From: Bufo bufo
Lineage: Eukaryota; Chordata; Amphibia; Anura; Bufonidae
DNA length: 64,000 nucleotides
Reading direction: 5' to 3'
Assembly (NCBI RefSeq): GCF_905171765.1
Contig: NC_053389.1
Location: 213,534,624 to 213,598,623 of the forward strand
In this document: one piece after another, positions 21,491 through 32,344 of the stretch
Position numbering within the stretch: position 1 is the stretch's first letter
Layout: each line of letters starts with the position of its first letter
The notes under the pieces: generated by a model
The model's input: the letters and a program-made list of their open reading frames with translations, nothing else
What the model was told of the DNA's origin: nothing
Databases searched by the model: none
Position numbers and translations under genes: made by a program

Positions 21491-22570
21491 ATGATCTGGA
21501 ATGCAAAAATCCGAATTTGGGGGAGGCTGTCCTTTATATCGGATATATGTGCATAACTATACTTATCCTCCGGATCTAAACGTTATCTGATGGAGCGCAT
21601 TTGCGTACCAGGGGACCGGAAGTGAGGATGTACTTCGGCTAAAGATCTCAACACATGAGTCGGAGCCGGACCGGAAGTTGTCCTGTGGAGCGCATGTGCG
21701 TTCCAGGGAGCGGAATTGGGAGCACTTACATCCGGTTACAGAATCGGGAGATGGAGGCTCTTCGCTCTCCCTGAGGGACCGGAACTGATCTGTTGGAACG
21801 CACGTGCGTTCCAACGGCAGGAAGAGAGGAAGCCTTGGAATAATAGTAGTGTGGTGCCACCGGAAACTGTCCTTTGGAACGCATTTGCGTTCCAATACCC
21901 TGAAGTGATGCAGCCCGGAGCATGTGTGACTAACTAATGATGTAAGCGGCGCAAATTATGAGTGGTTTAAAAGCACCTGCAGTGGGTTAACAGATTGCCT
22001 ACCAGGGGGAGCTCAGAACGGAGGGAGGCCTGCAGGACGTAAGTTGTGTTTGCTTAAACCGCTGATTAGAGGGATACAGTCTTGTATAAGCACTTATGTT
22101 ATCCCTGTCCTTTAATTATAGCGTGGGTTCATTGGGACCCTTATTTGACAGGACGGTCAGAATGCTACTTGATTCATCATATCTAATTTGGGCATACTTT
22201 ATCTTCTAACCGTAAGTGTGCAGTATACCATGCTGACTTTAAGTACAGTCTAGTCCACATGTGTTGGAAATTTCGTTGATTTGGCCATATGATTATTTTG
22301 TTCAACAGGACGGGGAATATACCTCTTTCTGGCCTCCCGGATCTGGACCACAGCTCCTAACCGCACAAGACATCCATGATTGGTGGCTGGTCTGGTATAA
22401 GGCCATGCTGCTTTGTGGAGTGGCCCTAAAATGACATATCCCCCCTCCCCCCCTGTATTAATTATCTGTAGAGCGATCTTTGTATTTATATATGTATTTA
22501 TCTGGCTTTGTCCCAACAAATATTTTGTTATATGAGTACTGCATAGACCGACAGTGTCTTCACTATCTTT

Positions 22571-22618
22571 ACCTCCTGATGATCCCACAGCATTGACTAG
22601 GGGGAAACGCATCGAGGT
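22571..22618 (+). ncRNA. Hammerhead-like motif in Penelope-1 right pLTR
   Basis: Second copy of the 10422-10469 motif: ACCTC, CTGATGA (22576-22582), TCCC/GGGG stem II, GAAAC, GCATC, GAGGT. The stem II loop differs by a base (CATTGACTAG against CATTGATTAG), while the core and stems are the same. Confidence 0.75.
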
Positions 22619-23228
22619 TAACTCAGGGGTTCTCTGACTATATTGTTAACCCTGACTATCTATGATATTTAAACTTTCTGTAATTCAGGTGCTTGATCAC
22701 TCTATCAACCCTGATTTTTCTTGTTATGTGTTTGTACTGTGTTATTGATATCCAGCATTATTTAGTGAATTTTTGTGCCACTATCCTTACCTCATACCTG
22801 GGATATTCTAGCATTACTCCCTATCCCTGTAGGGACATAATAGGGAGATTAGTCTAGGTACGTGGACAGGGGGTCTCCACCATCAGGGGTCTCCCCTGGT
22901 CTGAGGTTTTAGGATAGGGGTGGCTATAGGGATAGAGTCTCCCCCCCCCCCACCCCAGGTAATTCTCATAATTGCTGGATAAGTGTCATCAGTTAAGTAG
23001 TCTGTATGTAATTTTCTGTTGTCTTTATAGTAGGCCCATATGGGACCTTTTTAAAGGCATATCATTAAAATTGTAATTTTAGGGGGTATCTTTCTGCTGG
23101 AACTTCTTATTTAATATCCAAGTCATGTCTCAAGGATTATTTTAAGAGCTGAACATTGACTTATAGTATAGCTGACTTACATCTGGTGGCATTAGAGGCA
23201 GAGCTTTTTAAGAGCTAATTTGCCTCCC

Positions 23229-23347
23229 TATCCTTCTGGAGATATGGTCTCCAGTACTGCGCACAATACTCCAAATGAGGTCTCACTAGTGCTCTGTAGA
23301 ACGGCATGAACACCTCCCTCTTTCTACTGTTAATGCCTCTCCCTATA
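23229..23347 (-). pseudogene. CR1-like ORF2, segment between X and the DD37E element
   Basis: The minus strand reads IGRGIN ... [20 protein letters not shown] and LQKDI, the usual CR1 region just after the RT palm. It joins the 2490-2878 tail once the X nest is removed, and joins 24913 onward once the DD37E transposon and one TA are removed. Confidence 0.88.
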
Positions 23348-24910
23348 CAGGGAGTGCAGAATTATTAGGCAAGTTGTATTTTTGAGGATTCATTTTATTA
23401 TTGAACAACAACCATGTTCTCAATGAACCCAAAAAACTCATTAATATCAAAGCTGAATATTTTTGGAAGTAGTTTTTAGTTTGTTTTTAGTTTTAGCTAT
23501 TTTAGGGGGATATCTGTGTGTGCAGGTGACTATTACTGTGCATAATTATTAGGCAACTTAACAAAAAACAAATATATACCCATTTCAATTATTTATTTTT
23601 ACCAGTGAAACCAATATAACATCTCAACATTCACAAATATACATTTCTGACATTCAAAAACAAAACAAAAACAAATCAGTTACCAATATAGCCACCTTTC
23701 TTTGCAAGGACACTCAAAAGCCTGCCATCCATGGATTCTGTCAGTGTTTTGATCTGTTCACCATCAACATTGCGTGCAGCAGCAACCACAGCCTCCCAGA
23801 CACTGTTCAGAGAGGTGTACTGTTTTCCCTCCTTGTAAATCTCACATTTGATGATGGACCACAGGTTCTCAATGGGGTTCAGATCAGGTGAACAAGGAAG
23901 CCATGTCATTAGATTTTCTTCTTTTATACCCTTTCTTGCCAGCCACGCTGTGGAGTACTTGGACGCGTGTGATGGAGCATTGTCCTGCATGAAAATCATG
24001 TTTTTCTTGAAGGATGCAGACTTCTTCTTGTACCACTGCTTGAAGAAGGTGTCTTCCAGAAACTGGCAGTAGGACTGGGAGTTGAGCTTGACTCCATCCT
24101 CAACCCGAAAAGGCCCCACAAGCTCATCTTTGATGATACCAGCCCAAACCAGTACTCCACCTCCACCTTGCTGGCGTCTGAGTCGGACTGGAGCTCTCTG
24201 CCCTTTACCAATCCAGCCACGGGCCCATCCATCTGGCCCATCAAGACTCACTCTCATTTCATCAGTCCATAAAACCTTAGAAAAATCAGTCTTGAGATAT
24301 TTCTTTGCCCAGTCTTGACGTTTCAGCTTGTGTGTCTTGTTCAGTGGTGGTCGTCTTTCAGCCTTTCTTACCTTGGCCATGTCTCTGAGTATTGCACACC
24401 TTGTGCTTTTGGGCACTCCAGTGATGTTGCAGCTCTGAAATATTGCTAAACTGGTGGCAAGTGGCATCTTGGCAGCTGCACGCTTGACTTTTCTTAGTTC
24501 ATGGGCAGTTATTTTGCGCCTTGGTTTTTCCACACGCTTCTTGCGACCCTGTTGACTATTTTGAATGAAACGCTTGATTGTTCGATGATCACGCTTCAGA
24601 AGCTTTGCAATTTTAAGAGTGCTGCATCCCTCTGCAAGATATCTCACTATTTTTGACTTTTCTGAGCCTGTCAAGTCCTTCTTTTGACCCATTTTGCCAA
24701 AGGAAAGGAAGTTGCCTAATAATTATGCACACCTAATATAGGGTGTTGATGTCATTAGACCACACCCCTTCTCATTACAGAGATGCACATCACCTAATAT
24801 GCTTAATTGGTAGTAGGCTTTCGAGCCTATACAGCTTGGAGTAAGACAACATGCATAAAGAGGATGATGTGGTCAAAATACTCATTTGCCTAATAATTCT
24901 GCACGCAGTG
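23348..24910 (-). mobile_element. Complete Tc1/mariner-type transposon, DD37E
   Basis: 1,563 bp flanked by TA (23346-23347 and 24911-24912). The imperfect terminal inverted repeats share GTGCAGAATTATTAGGCAA close to each end. Removing the element and one TA restores the CR1 reading. The single gene fills most of the element and is uninterrupted, so this may be an autonomous copy. Confidence 0.95.
23676..24692 (-). CDS. DD37E transposase (Tc1/mariner superfamily)
   Basis: 338 codons, starting MGQKKDLTGSEKSKIVRYLA. Residues 1-110 form a paired-type double helix-turn-helix with the basic stretch GRKKRVEKPRRK, a likely nuclear signal. A glycine-rich box QQGGGGVLVW (about 175-184) precedes the second catalytic Asp. 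The catalytic triad is D144 (WTDEMR), D237 (MQDNAPSH) and E275 (PIENLW); 37 residues lie between D237 and E275, hence DD37E rather than the DD34E of classical Tc1. The ORF has no stop or frameshift and is of normal length. The enzyme would cut at the inverted repeats and insert at TA. A DD37E family (named Traveler/TRT in the literature) occurs in vertebrates; membership is my inference. Confidence 0.95.
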   Translation of the reverse strand: MGQKKDLTGSEKSKIVRYLAEGCSTLKIAKLLKRDHRTIKRFIQNSQQGRKKRVEKPRRKITAHELRKVKRAAAKMPLATSLAIFQSCNITGVPKSTRCAILRDMAKVRKAERRPPLNKTHKLKRQDWAKKYLKTDFSKVLWTDEMRVSLDGPDGWARGWIGKGQRAPVRLRRQQGGGGVLVWAGIIKDELVGPFRVEDGVKLNSQSYCQFLEDTFFKQWYKKKSASFKKNMIFMQDNAPSHASKYSTAWLARKGIKEENLMTWLPCSPDLNPIENLWSIIKCEIYKEGKQYTSLNSVWEAVVAAARNVDGEQIKTLTESMDGRLLSVLAKKGGYIGN

Positions 24911-24912
24911 TA

Positions 24913-25381
24913 CACCCAAGCATTCTGCTAGCATTTCCTGCTGATCTATGACATTGTCTGCCTACCTTTAAGTCTTCTGAAATAATAACCGCTAGATCCC
25001 TTTCCTCAGATACTGAGGTTAGGACTGTATCACTGATTTTATATTCTGCTCTTGGGTTTTAACGCCCCAGGTGCATTATCTTGCACTTATCAACATTAAA
25101 TTTTAGTTACCAGATTTTTGACCATTCCTCTAGTTTTCCTAAATCCTTTTCCATTTGGTGTATCCCTCCAGGAACATCAACCCTGTTACAAATATTTGTG
25201 TCATCAGCAAAAGACACACCTTACCATTGAGGCCTTCTGCAATTTTGCTTAAAAAGATATTAAACAATATGGGTCCCAGAATAGATCCCTGAGGTACCCC
25301 ACTGGTAACAAGACCGTGATCTGAATATACTCCATTGACTACAACCCTCTGTTGTGTGTCCCTGAGCCACTGCCTAATCTA
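24913..25381 (-). pseudogene. CR1-like ORF2, reverse transcriptase segment
   Basis: The minus strand contains [17 protein letters not shown] followed, out of frame, by the FADDT region and the DKCKIMHL-like segment. Stops and frameshifts are present. This is the 5' end of the truncated CR1 and abuts minisatellite A at the TTCAACAAA repeat. Confidence 0.85.
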
Positions 25382-25782
25382 TTCAACAAAGAGGGGTGCT
25401 ATTGCTATATACCTTCTTCCACCAAATACTGATTGAGGGCTACGATAAATCTGCTTCCACAAAATACTGATTGAGGGGTGCTATATACCTTCTTCCACAA
25501 AATACTGATTGAGGGGTGCTATTGCTTTATACCTTCTTCCACCAAATACTGATTGACGGGTGCGATACACCTGTTTCCACAAAATACAGATTAAGGGGTG
25601 CTATATACCTGTTTCCGCCAAATACTGATTGAAGGGTGCCATATACCTGTTTCAGCCAAATACTGATTGAGTGGAGCCATATACCTTCTTCCACAAAATA
25701 CTGATTGAGGTGGGCTATTGCTATATACCTTTTTCCACCAAATACTGATTGAGGGCTGCGATATACCTTCTTCCACAAATAC
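25382..25782. repeat. Minisatellite A, third block
   Basis: About ten further units of the AATACTGATTGAGG minisatellite, resuming after the CR1 nest and ending where the hAT-1 leader begins. Confidence 0.93.
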
Positions 25783-28430
25783 TGCTCTTCTCTACGGACT
25801 TAGGCAGAGGGTTATTTAGAAAATGACCATTCCGCAGACCATTCCGCAGGGATGGTAGAGGTTGGGCAGGTGCACCAGGCCGGAGCCTAAGTGGGAAGTT
25901 GGAGAAGGCATGTGCGATAACTTCAAAGGGCGCAGCAGAGTTGGTTGAGTGGTTCACTCAGCCTTCCGCTTCTGCACCCTCCTCACTCTCTGCTGCGTGC
26001 ACCCCCAAAGACACCACCACCACCACCATAATTTTTCCATCCATTCCCAGACCTTACCGATGCACAGCCATTCTTGGCATCGGATGAGGAAGAGGAGGTA
26101 GCAATGGCCGCCACCCAGCGGTCTGACGATAGTACACAGATCAACCCAAGGAGGGTGGTACCCGCTGTTGCTGCCTACTCCGAGATCTCTAATGTCAGTG
26201 GTGGTGAAGGTGATGATGATGACGTTTCGATGGACGACACGTGGGTGCCCACAAGATAGGAAGAGGAGTGGTGTTCAGAGGGAGAGACGGAGCAGTAGAT
26301 AGGTAGGAGAAGCAGGCAGAACTCGCAGTGCACAAGAGGCAAAAAGCGGACTGCAAATGTATCTGGAACGAGCCATCCACCATGCGCGGTCACATCTTGC
26401 GCTCACAGGATGCCAGCTCATGGCTTCACAGTGTGGGCTTTTTTTAATGTTTCAGCTGCTGATAATAGTGTTGCCATCTGCAGTCTGTGCTGTCTACGCA
26501 TAAGTCGTGGTAAGCCCAACACTCACCTAGGGATGACCGCCTTAAGAAAGCACCTGGCCTCCCATTACCGAGGCCAGTGGGAGCAACGCCGTCAGAACCC
26601 ACAAAGCCACACTCCTGGTGCTTCACATCCTGACTCTTCTCCTCTCTCCTCCCATTTGTCCTCCACTACACCTTCCACCATGCCATCGTAGCATTGATCT
26701 GGTACAAGGCAGGCTTCCTTGGCCCAAATGTTCAAGAGTAAAAAAATTATGATGCCAGATAATCCTCTTGACTAACGGCTGACCGCTGGCTTGCTGGAAC
26801 TGCTTGCCAGCCAACTACTGCAATATAAATTGGTGGACTCGGAGGCCTTTAGAAAATTTGTGGCCATTGGCACACTGCAATGGAAGGTGCCCGGAAGGAA
26901 ATATTTCTCCCAGAAGGGCATCCCAGAGCTATATGGCCACTTTCAGCGGCAAGTTAATATATCTCTGGCACACATTGTCTGTGACAAGATACATCTGACC
27001 ACAGACACGTGGTCTAGCAAACATGGGCAGGGAAGGTACATAACTACTGCCCTCTGGTTGGCCATCAAGCATGTAATCCGTGGCACCTGTGTGGTTTGGT
27101 GTTACCGCCACGGATTGCATGCAGAACTGCCTCTTCTTCTCCTCCTCCTTCTACTCCATCCTCCGTCTCCTCCTCGGCTGACTTCTCCTTTTCCACTGCT
27201 ACCACCTCTTCTGCTGCACCCCCCAAGCTCCCCAGAACCTATTCGACGTGCCAGGTGAGACTTTAACATGCTGTGCTGCGGCTATTGTGCCTGGAAGCCA
27301 AGAGCCACACCGGTCCTGCACTCCTTTCAGCTCTGCGGTTACAGGCCGATCAGTGGCTAACCCTGCTCAATTTGACAGTTGGTAAAGTGGTGTGCAGAAA
27401 TTCGTTGCCAAATACCCTGGAGTCCAGTTCCAATTTAGTGCAAATGGGGGCTTTCATGCTCCAGTGTTTGAAGAGGGACCCCCGTATAAAAGCATAAAGG
27501 TCAAGGACCTGTACTGCGTGGCAATGTACTTAGACCCCCAGTACAAACACAAAATGGGGGACATGTTAGCAGCACCACAAAGGGCTGTCGGAATGCAGCA
27601 TTTCTGGCCTTGCTGCGAGAGTTGCTGCATTCTGCTCTTGTGGGCACTGGCAGAGGAATTTCCACCCACAGCGAAACAGGTGCGAATACGAATCCTGCAA
27701 AAAGAGGGCGGTTTGAAGATGTGTTGGTCACTTCGGATATTAGATCATTCTTGCAGCCAACCCAATCGACAGCCGCCCTCCAGATCCAGCCTCAGGGAAT
27801 GCCTAGACCCACAGGTGTCTGACTACATCAGTTTAACGGCCGATGAGAAGCGAGGAACCCCTGGACTATTGGGTGTGCAGGCTTAACCTGTGGCCAATTT
27901 GCCATGGAACTGTTGGCTTGCCCCTCGTCGAGTGTCCTGTCCGAAAGGACGTTTAGCGCAGCAGGGGGGATTGTGACCATTAAGCGCACTCGCCTAGCTC
28001 ACGACAGTGTGGACTACCTCACATTTTTAAAAATGAATGTGGCATGGATCTCAAAGGAATTCAACACCTGTGATGACCATGTGTTATTGAATTTCCTCAT
28101 GCCAGCCGACACATATCCGCCACCACCCAGAACAAAGAATGGTCCTTGCCTTATATATATAGAGCGGCATAAAAGGACTTTTATGTCAGGTGAATGCCAA
28201 ATGTTTGGGGCCTATACTGGCCGACAGTTACATATTTATCCTGTGACCGCCTAATGTATCTCTAGCCACAGAATCCAAAGTTCTTTGCTGTCAGGTGAAT
28301 GCCTATTGCCTAATTTTTGGGGCCTATACTGGCCGACAGTTACATTTTTTATCTCTAGCCACATAATCACACCCCTGTCTCACTCCTCTGCCTCTCATTA
28401 TGGTGGCGTATAAACCGCGTTTATCATAAG
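25783..28430 (+). mobile_element. hAT-1: decayed hAT transposon (borders unresolved)
   Basis: Holds the fragments of a hAT transposase gene plus a 3' region with repeated GTCAGGTGAATGCC / GGCCTATACTGGCCGACAG units (about 28180-28350). It matches hAT-2 (minus strand, 55250-64000) along its length. I could not find terminal inverted repeats, so the limits are approximate. Confidence 0.8.
26074..28254 (+). pseudogene. hAT transposase with BED zinc finger (broken)
   Basis: The parts are: an acidic N-terminal piece (26074-26259); a BED-type zinc finger with ICSLCCLRISRGKPNTHLG and a downstream LRKHLASH (26410-26691); the start of the RNase H-like core (26791-27120) with HLTTDTWSS, which carries the first catalytic Asp; a low-complexity Leu/Pro stretch; and the C-terminal dimerisation region (27904-28110) with SVLSERTFSAAGG. 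Compared with hAT-2, the middle after LTVGKVVC is deleted, and several frameshifts and stops separate the pieces. It cannot produce an active transposase. Confidence 0.88.
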
Positions 28431-29520
28431 GACCTTCTAATGTCACAGGGTCATGTGACTGTGCCCCCCACCCAGTACTGTGCCCCTCACCCTGTACTGT
28501 GCCCTCTTATACCCTGCATTGTTCCCTCTTACCACACCCTGTGCAGTGCCCCTAGTCATTCCCTGTACTGTGCCCTCTTATACCCTTTTATCCGGGCACG
28601 GTATGGCAGTGTTATCCGATCACTGTTCAGAGGTGTTATGCAGTCAATGTATGGCATTAGTATCCAATAACTGGATAGCCATAACTTTATCCCTTTCCTT
28701 GCCCACGCCATCCTTTTTTAGACCTGGCATGAGCGGGAAAAATATGCAGTTTGGGGTGCTAAGGACCTTTGCTCCACAATCTGTGTCAGAAATACGCCAT
28801 GATAAATGACCACCTAATTGTATTATTATTCAGATGTAGGGTTAATATCTTTATATTCTATAGATTCTAGTGTATTATACTGTGCCCTGTATTTCCCAGT
28901 AGAAAATGATCCTTGGGAAGCACAGTCCTCATCCCTGACCACCAGGACCAGGTAGCGCTCTGTCAGTACATGGCGGCCTCGCCTCTCCGCGACGCTGCTC
29001 CGCTGTGTACTGGTGCTTTTTTCTGACACTAGGGCTGGGTTCACATCCTATTTTTGCCATCCATTTAATTCATACCAAAAATGTATGCATTAACAGATGC
29101 CTCAGACTGTGGCGTCCGTTCACCATACAGTTCCATGTTAGAAAAAAAAATGTACGTTAACGTATGCATTTTTTTATGGACTATGTATTCATCAAACTGA
29201 TAAGACGCATAAAAATGGCCCCTGATTAAAATACATATTTTTTGTTTGAATTTTTGCCAATGATCCCCCTCTGTTATATCTCTGTCCATGTTGTGGGACT
29301 ATCTGTGTACTTCTACTAAGTGTTTGCTGGCTGCAAATATGACCTGAAGGGTTTTCAGGTTCGCCTGCCATTAAAGTGATCAAACATTTGATCGAGAACG
29401 CGCGTTCGCGAATCGCCCCGGCCGATGTTTATGTATCACTACTGGGGAATGGCAGCGGATGGGCTAAGTTCAGGAATATATTGGATGCATAGCATAATTT
29501 TTTTTTTATATTCATTCTAG
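28431..29520. other. No gene seen; low-complexity and fragmentary repeat sequence
   Basis: 28440-28600 is a degenerate tandem repeat around CCCTGTACTGTGCCC. 29035-29180 resembles the end of a MITE (GGGTTCACATCC and a partial inverted ATGCATT pair). The rest shows no recognisable gene. Confidence 0.6.
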
Positions 29521-30300
29521 CAGTGGAGTGCCAAGGAGGAGGCGGGGGTGGGGAAACAGTCCCCCCTGGGTGTCAGCTATAACAGGGGGTGCCATGCTGT
29601 CCGCCAGACTGTGGCAACAGCGGATTGGATGCACCTCGGATGCAAGGGACACCAGGCAACAGGTTCACTTTTTGGGCACCATTCAGCCTTATAGGCCTCA
29701 GGTCACTAGGCCTGAAGCCTATGAGGCAGGAAGTGGCGATGGCATCACCCTGACCTCGGCGCAGGGAGGCACAGGGATGTGTTCACTACCACCTTCGCCG
29801 ACACAGCAAAACTCAGGACAGAGATGGCGATGGTAGAGCAGTACACAATGTGAGCATTTTATTTTTGTAATGTATGTATGCTAATGCTGCCAGTACTGGG
29901 TTCACTACAGGGGTAGAGAGAGTATTATAAATACTATACAGGGGGATGTATATCTACTAATAATACAGAGGGGACCATTATATATTCTGAGGCTACTACA
30001 GGGGGCATTATACCTAGGGGGACACAACAGGGAGCTTTATTACTAGTGTGGGCTCTATAGGGATGCTTTATAGAGGGGTCTTATTACTACTGGGGGAACG
30101 ATAGAGGGCCTTATTTCTACCATATGTGCCATATGGGTGCATAATTAATATTAAGGGACCTGCAGGGGCATTATTATTGAGCACAATATGGAAGGCATTA
30201 CTAATAGGTAAATGCTATTAAGAGTACTGTAGGGGCACTAGTACTATTGCGGGCTGTCTGAAAGCATTATTACTATGGGGAGACTGTCTGTATGTCACTG
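29521..30300. repeat. Probable relic of a non-autonomous hAT-like element with degenerate internal repeats
   Basis: Starts CAGTGGAGTGCC, similar to hAT-type ends seen at 33008. It contains a long run (29880-30290) of loosely repeated GGGGGCATTATTACTACT-like units, of the same type as 35280-35760. I could not find the right end or a TSD. Confidence 0.4.
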
Positions 30301-30639
30301 TTGTTTCTGCAGTATAGTGTCTGTGGACACTGGGAAACACAATGGGCCCAGTATTGGGGGTCGCAGCAGGATGACGATGTTGGGGCACCAGCAACTAGAG
30401 ACTTCTCCTCGAAGAAATCTAAAAGCTCTGCCATTGGGGAAAAACATGAAGTTGATATTTATCTTTTCAGAATCAAAGAAGGCCAGTGTTCTCTGATTAT
30501 AATTGAACACATATTTAATACTAGATAATATTGTGTAAGCGTTTGTTACACTAATTTGTCAGTTTTCATTTGCATTTTAGCTTAGCAAAGTAATGTCTTC
30601 ACACTGCATCACTGTGCACTTCTACCTTACTTAAAATAT

Positions 30640-31030
30640 ATCCCTTTCCCCGTGGTGTTTTGGGAAGATGCCAGAGTAAAACTGTGAAATACTAATTACT
30701 GCAAGGAGTAATTAAAAACTCATTTGTAAATTGATTGTTATCCAACGGAAAGCTGGTGGTCCCCAGAGAAGCTCAGTCTTTCCCCACTGAGATTCTAGGT
30801 TTGCTGGGGGTATGGCTGTTTGTTTCTTCTAATGATAACAAGCTCGTCTAAGAACCTGAAAGCTGTTGGCTAAATACACAGTTATTACGTAGTTGCTAGG
30901 CATCAGAATGGCTTAAAATGAAATTCAATTCTCAATAATTACCCTGGATGGTAATTTTTTGATGTTTGATTAGCGTAATAAATGTTTCAGACCTGAGCAA
31001 GTAAATGACAAAAAATGTCGAGTTAAGTTA
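30640..31030. promoter_or_regulatory. Candidate conserved non-coding element 1
   Basis: Apparently single-copy in the window, AT-rich but complex, with no ORF and no repeat structure. It holds a cluster of homeodomain-like sites: GTAATTAAAA (about 30709), TTGATTGTTA (about 30731), TAATGATAAC (about 30831), CAATAATTAC (about 30935) and TTGATTAGCG (about 30967). This composition is like developmental enhancers conserved among vertebrates, but conservation cannot be judged from one sequence. Confidence 0.35.
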
Positions 31031-31119
31031 CTTCATAAAACAGCTAGCTTCCATCCTCACAGATTAACCCCTTAGTTGCCATGATCAATACAAACATGAT
31101 TGACAGCAGAAAAGGACTT

Positions 31120-31987
31120 ACAGCCCAATCGCAGAGTACTGATGCGGTATAATGGCAGATAGGACCCACAAAGGCCGGTCATTGTATCAGAGACAAGCCG
31201 TTCTGCTCTGTAATGCTACTGTATATATCACCCATGATGCTAGGGAGGCTTGTTCCAGTCGCGGCCTGCTATTGGCTAAGTTTTATCCATGTGGCGGGGA
31301 GATGCAGCGGCGACTGTGCGAGCATCAGAAGCAACGCGGGTGCCGGGGAGCGAGGTTATATATTATAGGGCTTAGACTTGTGATTCATTTATTTAAATTA
31401 CTGCTCATCGTGTGGTTTTAAGTCAAGGAAGCAGTCCTATCAGTGATTGACCGCTATCTGTATGAGCACAGTCACAGAGGGAAAGCTGTCTATCACTGAT
31501 AGGACCGACTCCTTGACTTCAAAGCCCAGAATGAGCAGGAATATAAGTGGATTGATTAAAATGTTTTACTGAATCTTTTCACACAAAGCTATATATCACT
31601 AGGCAGGGGTGCACCACCAAGGAGCCAGCCCTGTGCTCTAGGTGAAATCTCATTCAGCATTTGGCGCAGGCGCGGTGAGGAATCTGGCAGCATTCAGCGC
31701 GAGATTTCACCAGAGCACAGGGCTGGCAGACAGATGCGAGCGTTGCCTGGCCCTGTCAATCAGGACTTGGAGGGAGGCGACAAAGGTGGGAGAACGGAGC
31801 CTCTAGGAGCAGGAACAACGCCCCCCCTGCTCCTAGAGTCTAATTAGCATATTATAAAAGTTTGATTTTTGGCGTAACGTGGGCATAGATAAAAGTATGA
31901 ATAGGATAGTTAGGTTTAGCTGACATTAGCACATCGCTAATATCAGCTAGCTTAATAGGGTTAAATTTGGTGACAGAATCCCTTTAA
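31120..31987. mobile_element. Composite foldback element ending at a TTAA
   Basis: Three successive foldbacks: 31422-31523 (arms around GTCCTATCAGTGATTGA), 31625-31735 (arms AGCCCTGTGCTCT and complement) and 31800-31842 (CTCTAGGAGCAGG and complement). The right end reads GGTGACAGAATCCC, next to TTAA at 31984-31987, which resembles a TTAA-specific non-autonomous transposon end. The left end was not found. The ORF at 31152-31421 has no recognisable domain. Confidence 0.5.
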
Positions 31988-32344
31988 GTCCTTTTTTACC
32001 TGGCGCTAACATTGACCTGTACAATTGGCTGACTTCATACTTCAGTTTTTTGGTCAGTTTTGGCCTCGTAACTGACCAAATAAGCGAAGTGTGAAATGAT
32101 TTTAAGAGTGACGCCTGTTACCTGCCTATCATACTGACGTATAGTAAATGTTTTAGTACCACAGTGGACTAGCTATGCATGTTTCTGCAACGCACAGTGA
32201 TGTACAGTACACTGATATACAGGCTCCCTGTAGCCAGGAAATAGCGGATTTCTAACAGGCTTCGTCACTAATTAATTCGGATCGAATCTAATTTTTTGTG
32301 GAAAATTTGGCAAAGCGTCCGAATCGAAGTTTTGAAAACGTCAC
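31988..32344. other. No gene seen
   Basis: Contains a weak inverted pair TTGGTCAGTT/AACTGACCAA (about 32050-32080) and an apparent MITE fragment near 32275-32350. Nothing else is supportable. Confidence 0.5.

Larger units (their letters stand above)
3160..23105 (+). mobile_element. Penelope-1: Penelope-like retroelement with direct terminal repeats
   Basis: The element is flanked by the 14-bp duplication CTTATTTAATATCC (3146-3159 and 23106-23119). Its own sequence is a left terminal repeat (pLTR), a decayed reverse transcriptase/GIY-YIG gene (17039-19809) and a right pLTR in direct orientation. Two LINEs lie in the left pLTR and a CR1/L2 LINE in the right. The first ~46 bp (3160-3206) are an inverted copy of sequence just upstream of the gene (about 16981-17029), an arrangement known from Penelope elements. 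Confidence 0.88.
20068..23105 (+). repeat. Penelope-1 right pLTR (empty-site copy for both LINEs)
   Basis: Direct repeat of the left pLTR, interrupted only by a CR1/L2 LINE (20266-21490). It retains a ~150-bp segment absent from the left copy. At about 22118-22140 and 23068-23090 it carries the uninterrupted sequences into which LINE-A and LINE-B inserted in the left copy. Confidence 0.9.
2891..23228 (+). mobile_element. Element X: short non-autonomous element with hammerhead-like motif (interrupted)
   Basis: X has two parts, 2891-3159 and 23120-23228, about 378 bp once Penelope-1 is removed. It is flanked by TATCCTTTTGGA (2879-2890) and TATCCTTCTGGA (23229-23240), an 11/12-bp duplication inside the CR1 coding sequence. 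The left part holds a strong foldback and then a hammerhead-like motif. I recognise no protein. The size, the TSD and the ribozyme motif suggest a non-autonomous retroelement, possibly mobilised by Penelope-type machinery; that relationship is inference. Confidence 0.7.
2397..25381 (-). mobile_element. 5'-truncated CR1-like LINE, heavily interrupted
   Basis: The element is on the minus strand with its 3' end at about 2397, where the minus strand reads ACATTCTATGTTTC, resembling CR1 3' termini. Its remaining parts are 2397-2890, 23229-23347 and 24911-25381, roughly 1.1 kb in all. The breaks are the X/Penelope-1 nest (2891-23228) and the DD37E transposon (23348-24910). Across both breaks the reverse-transcriptase reading continues sensibly. 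A 9-bp repeat TTCAACAAA flanks the whole. CR1 versus L2 assignment is by motif only. Confidence 0.85.

Noticed and set aside
29528..29836. 102-codon ORF rich in Gly, Arg and Ser
   Set aside because: No domain; lies in the start of a probable hAT-like relic.
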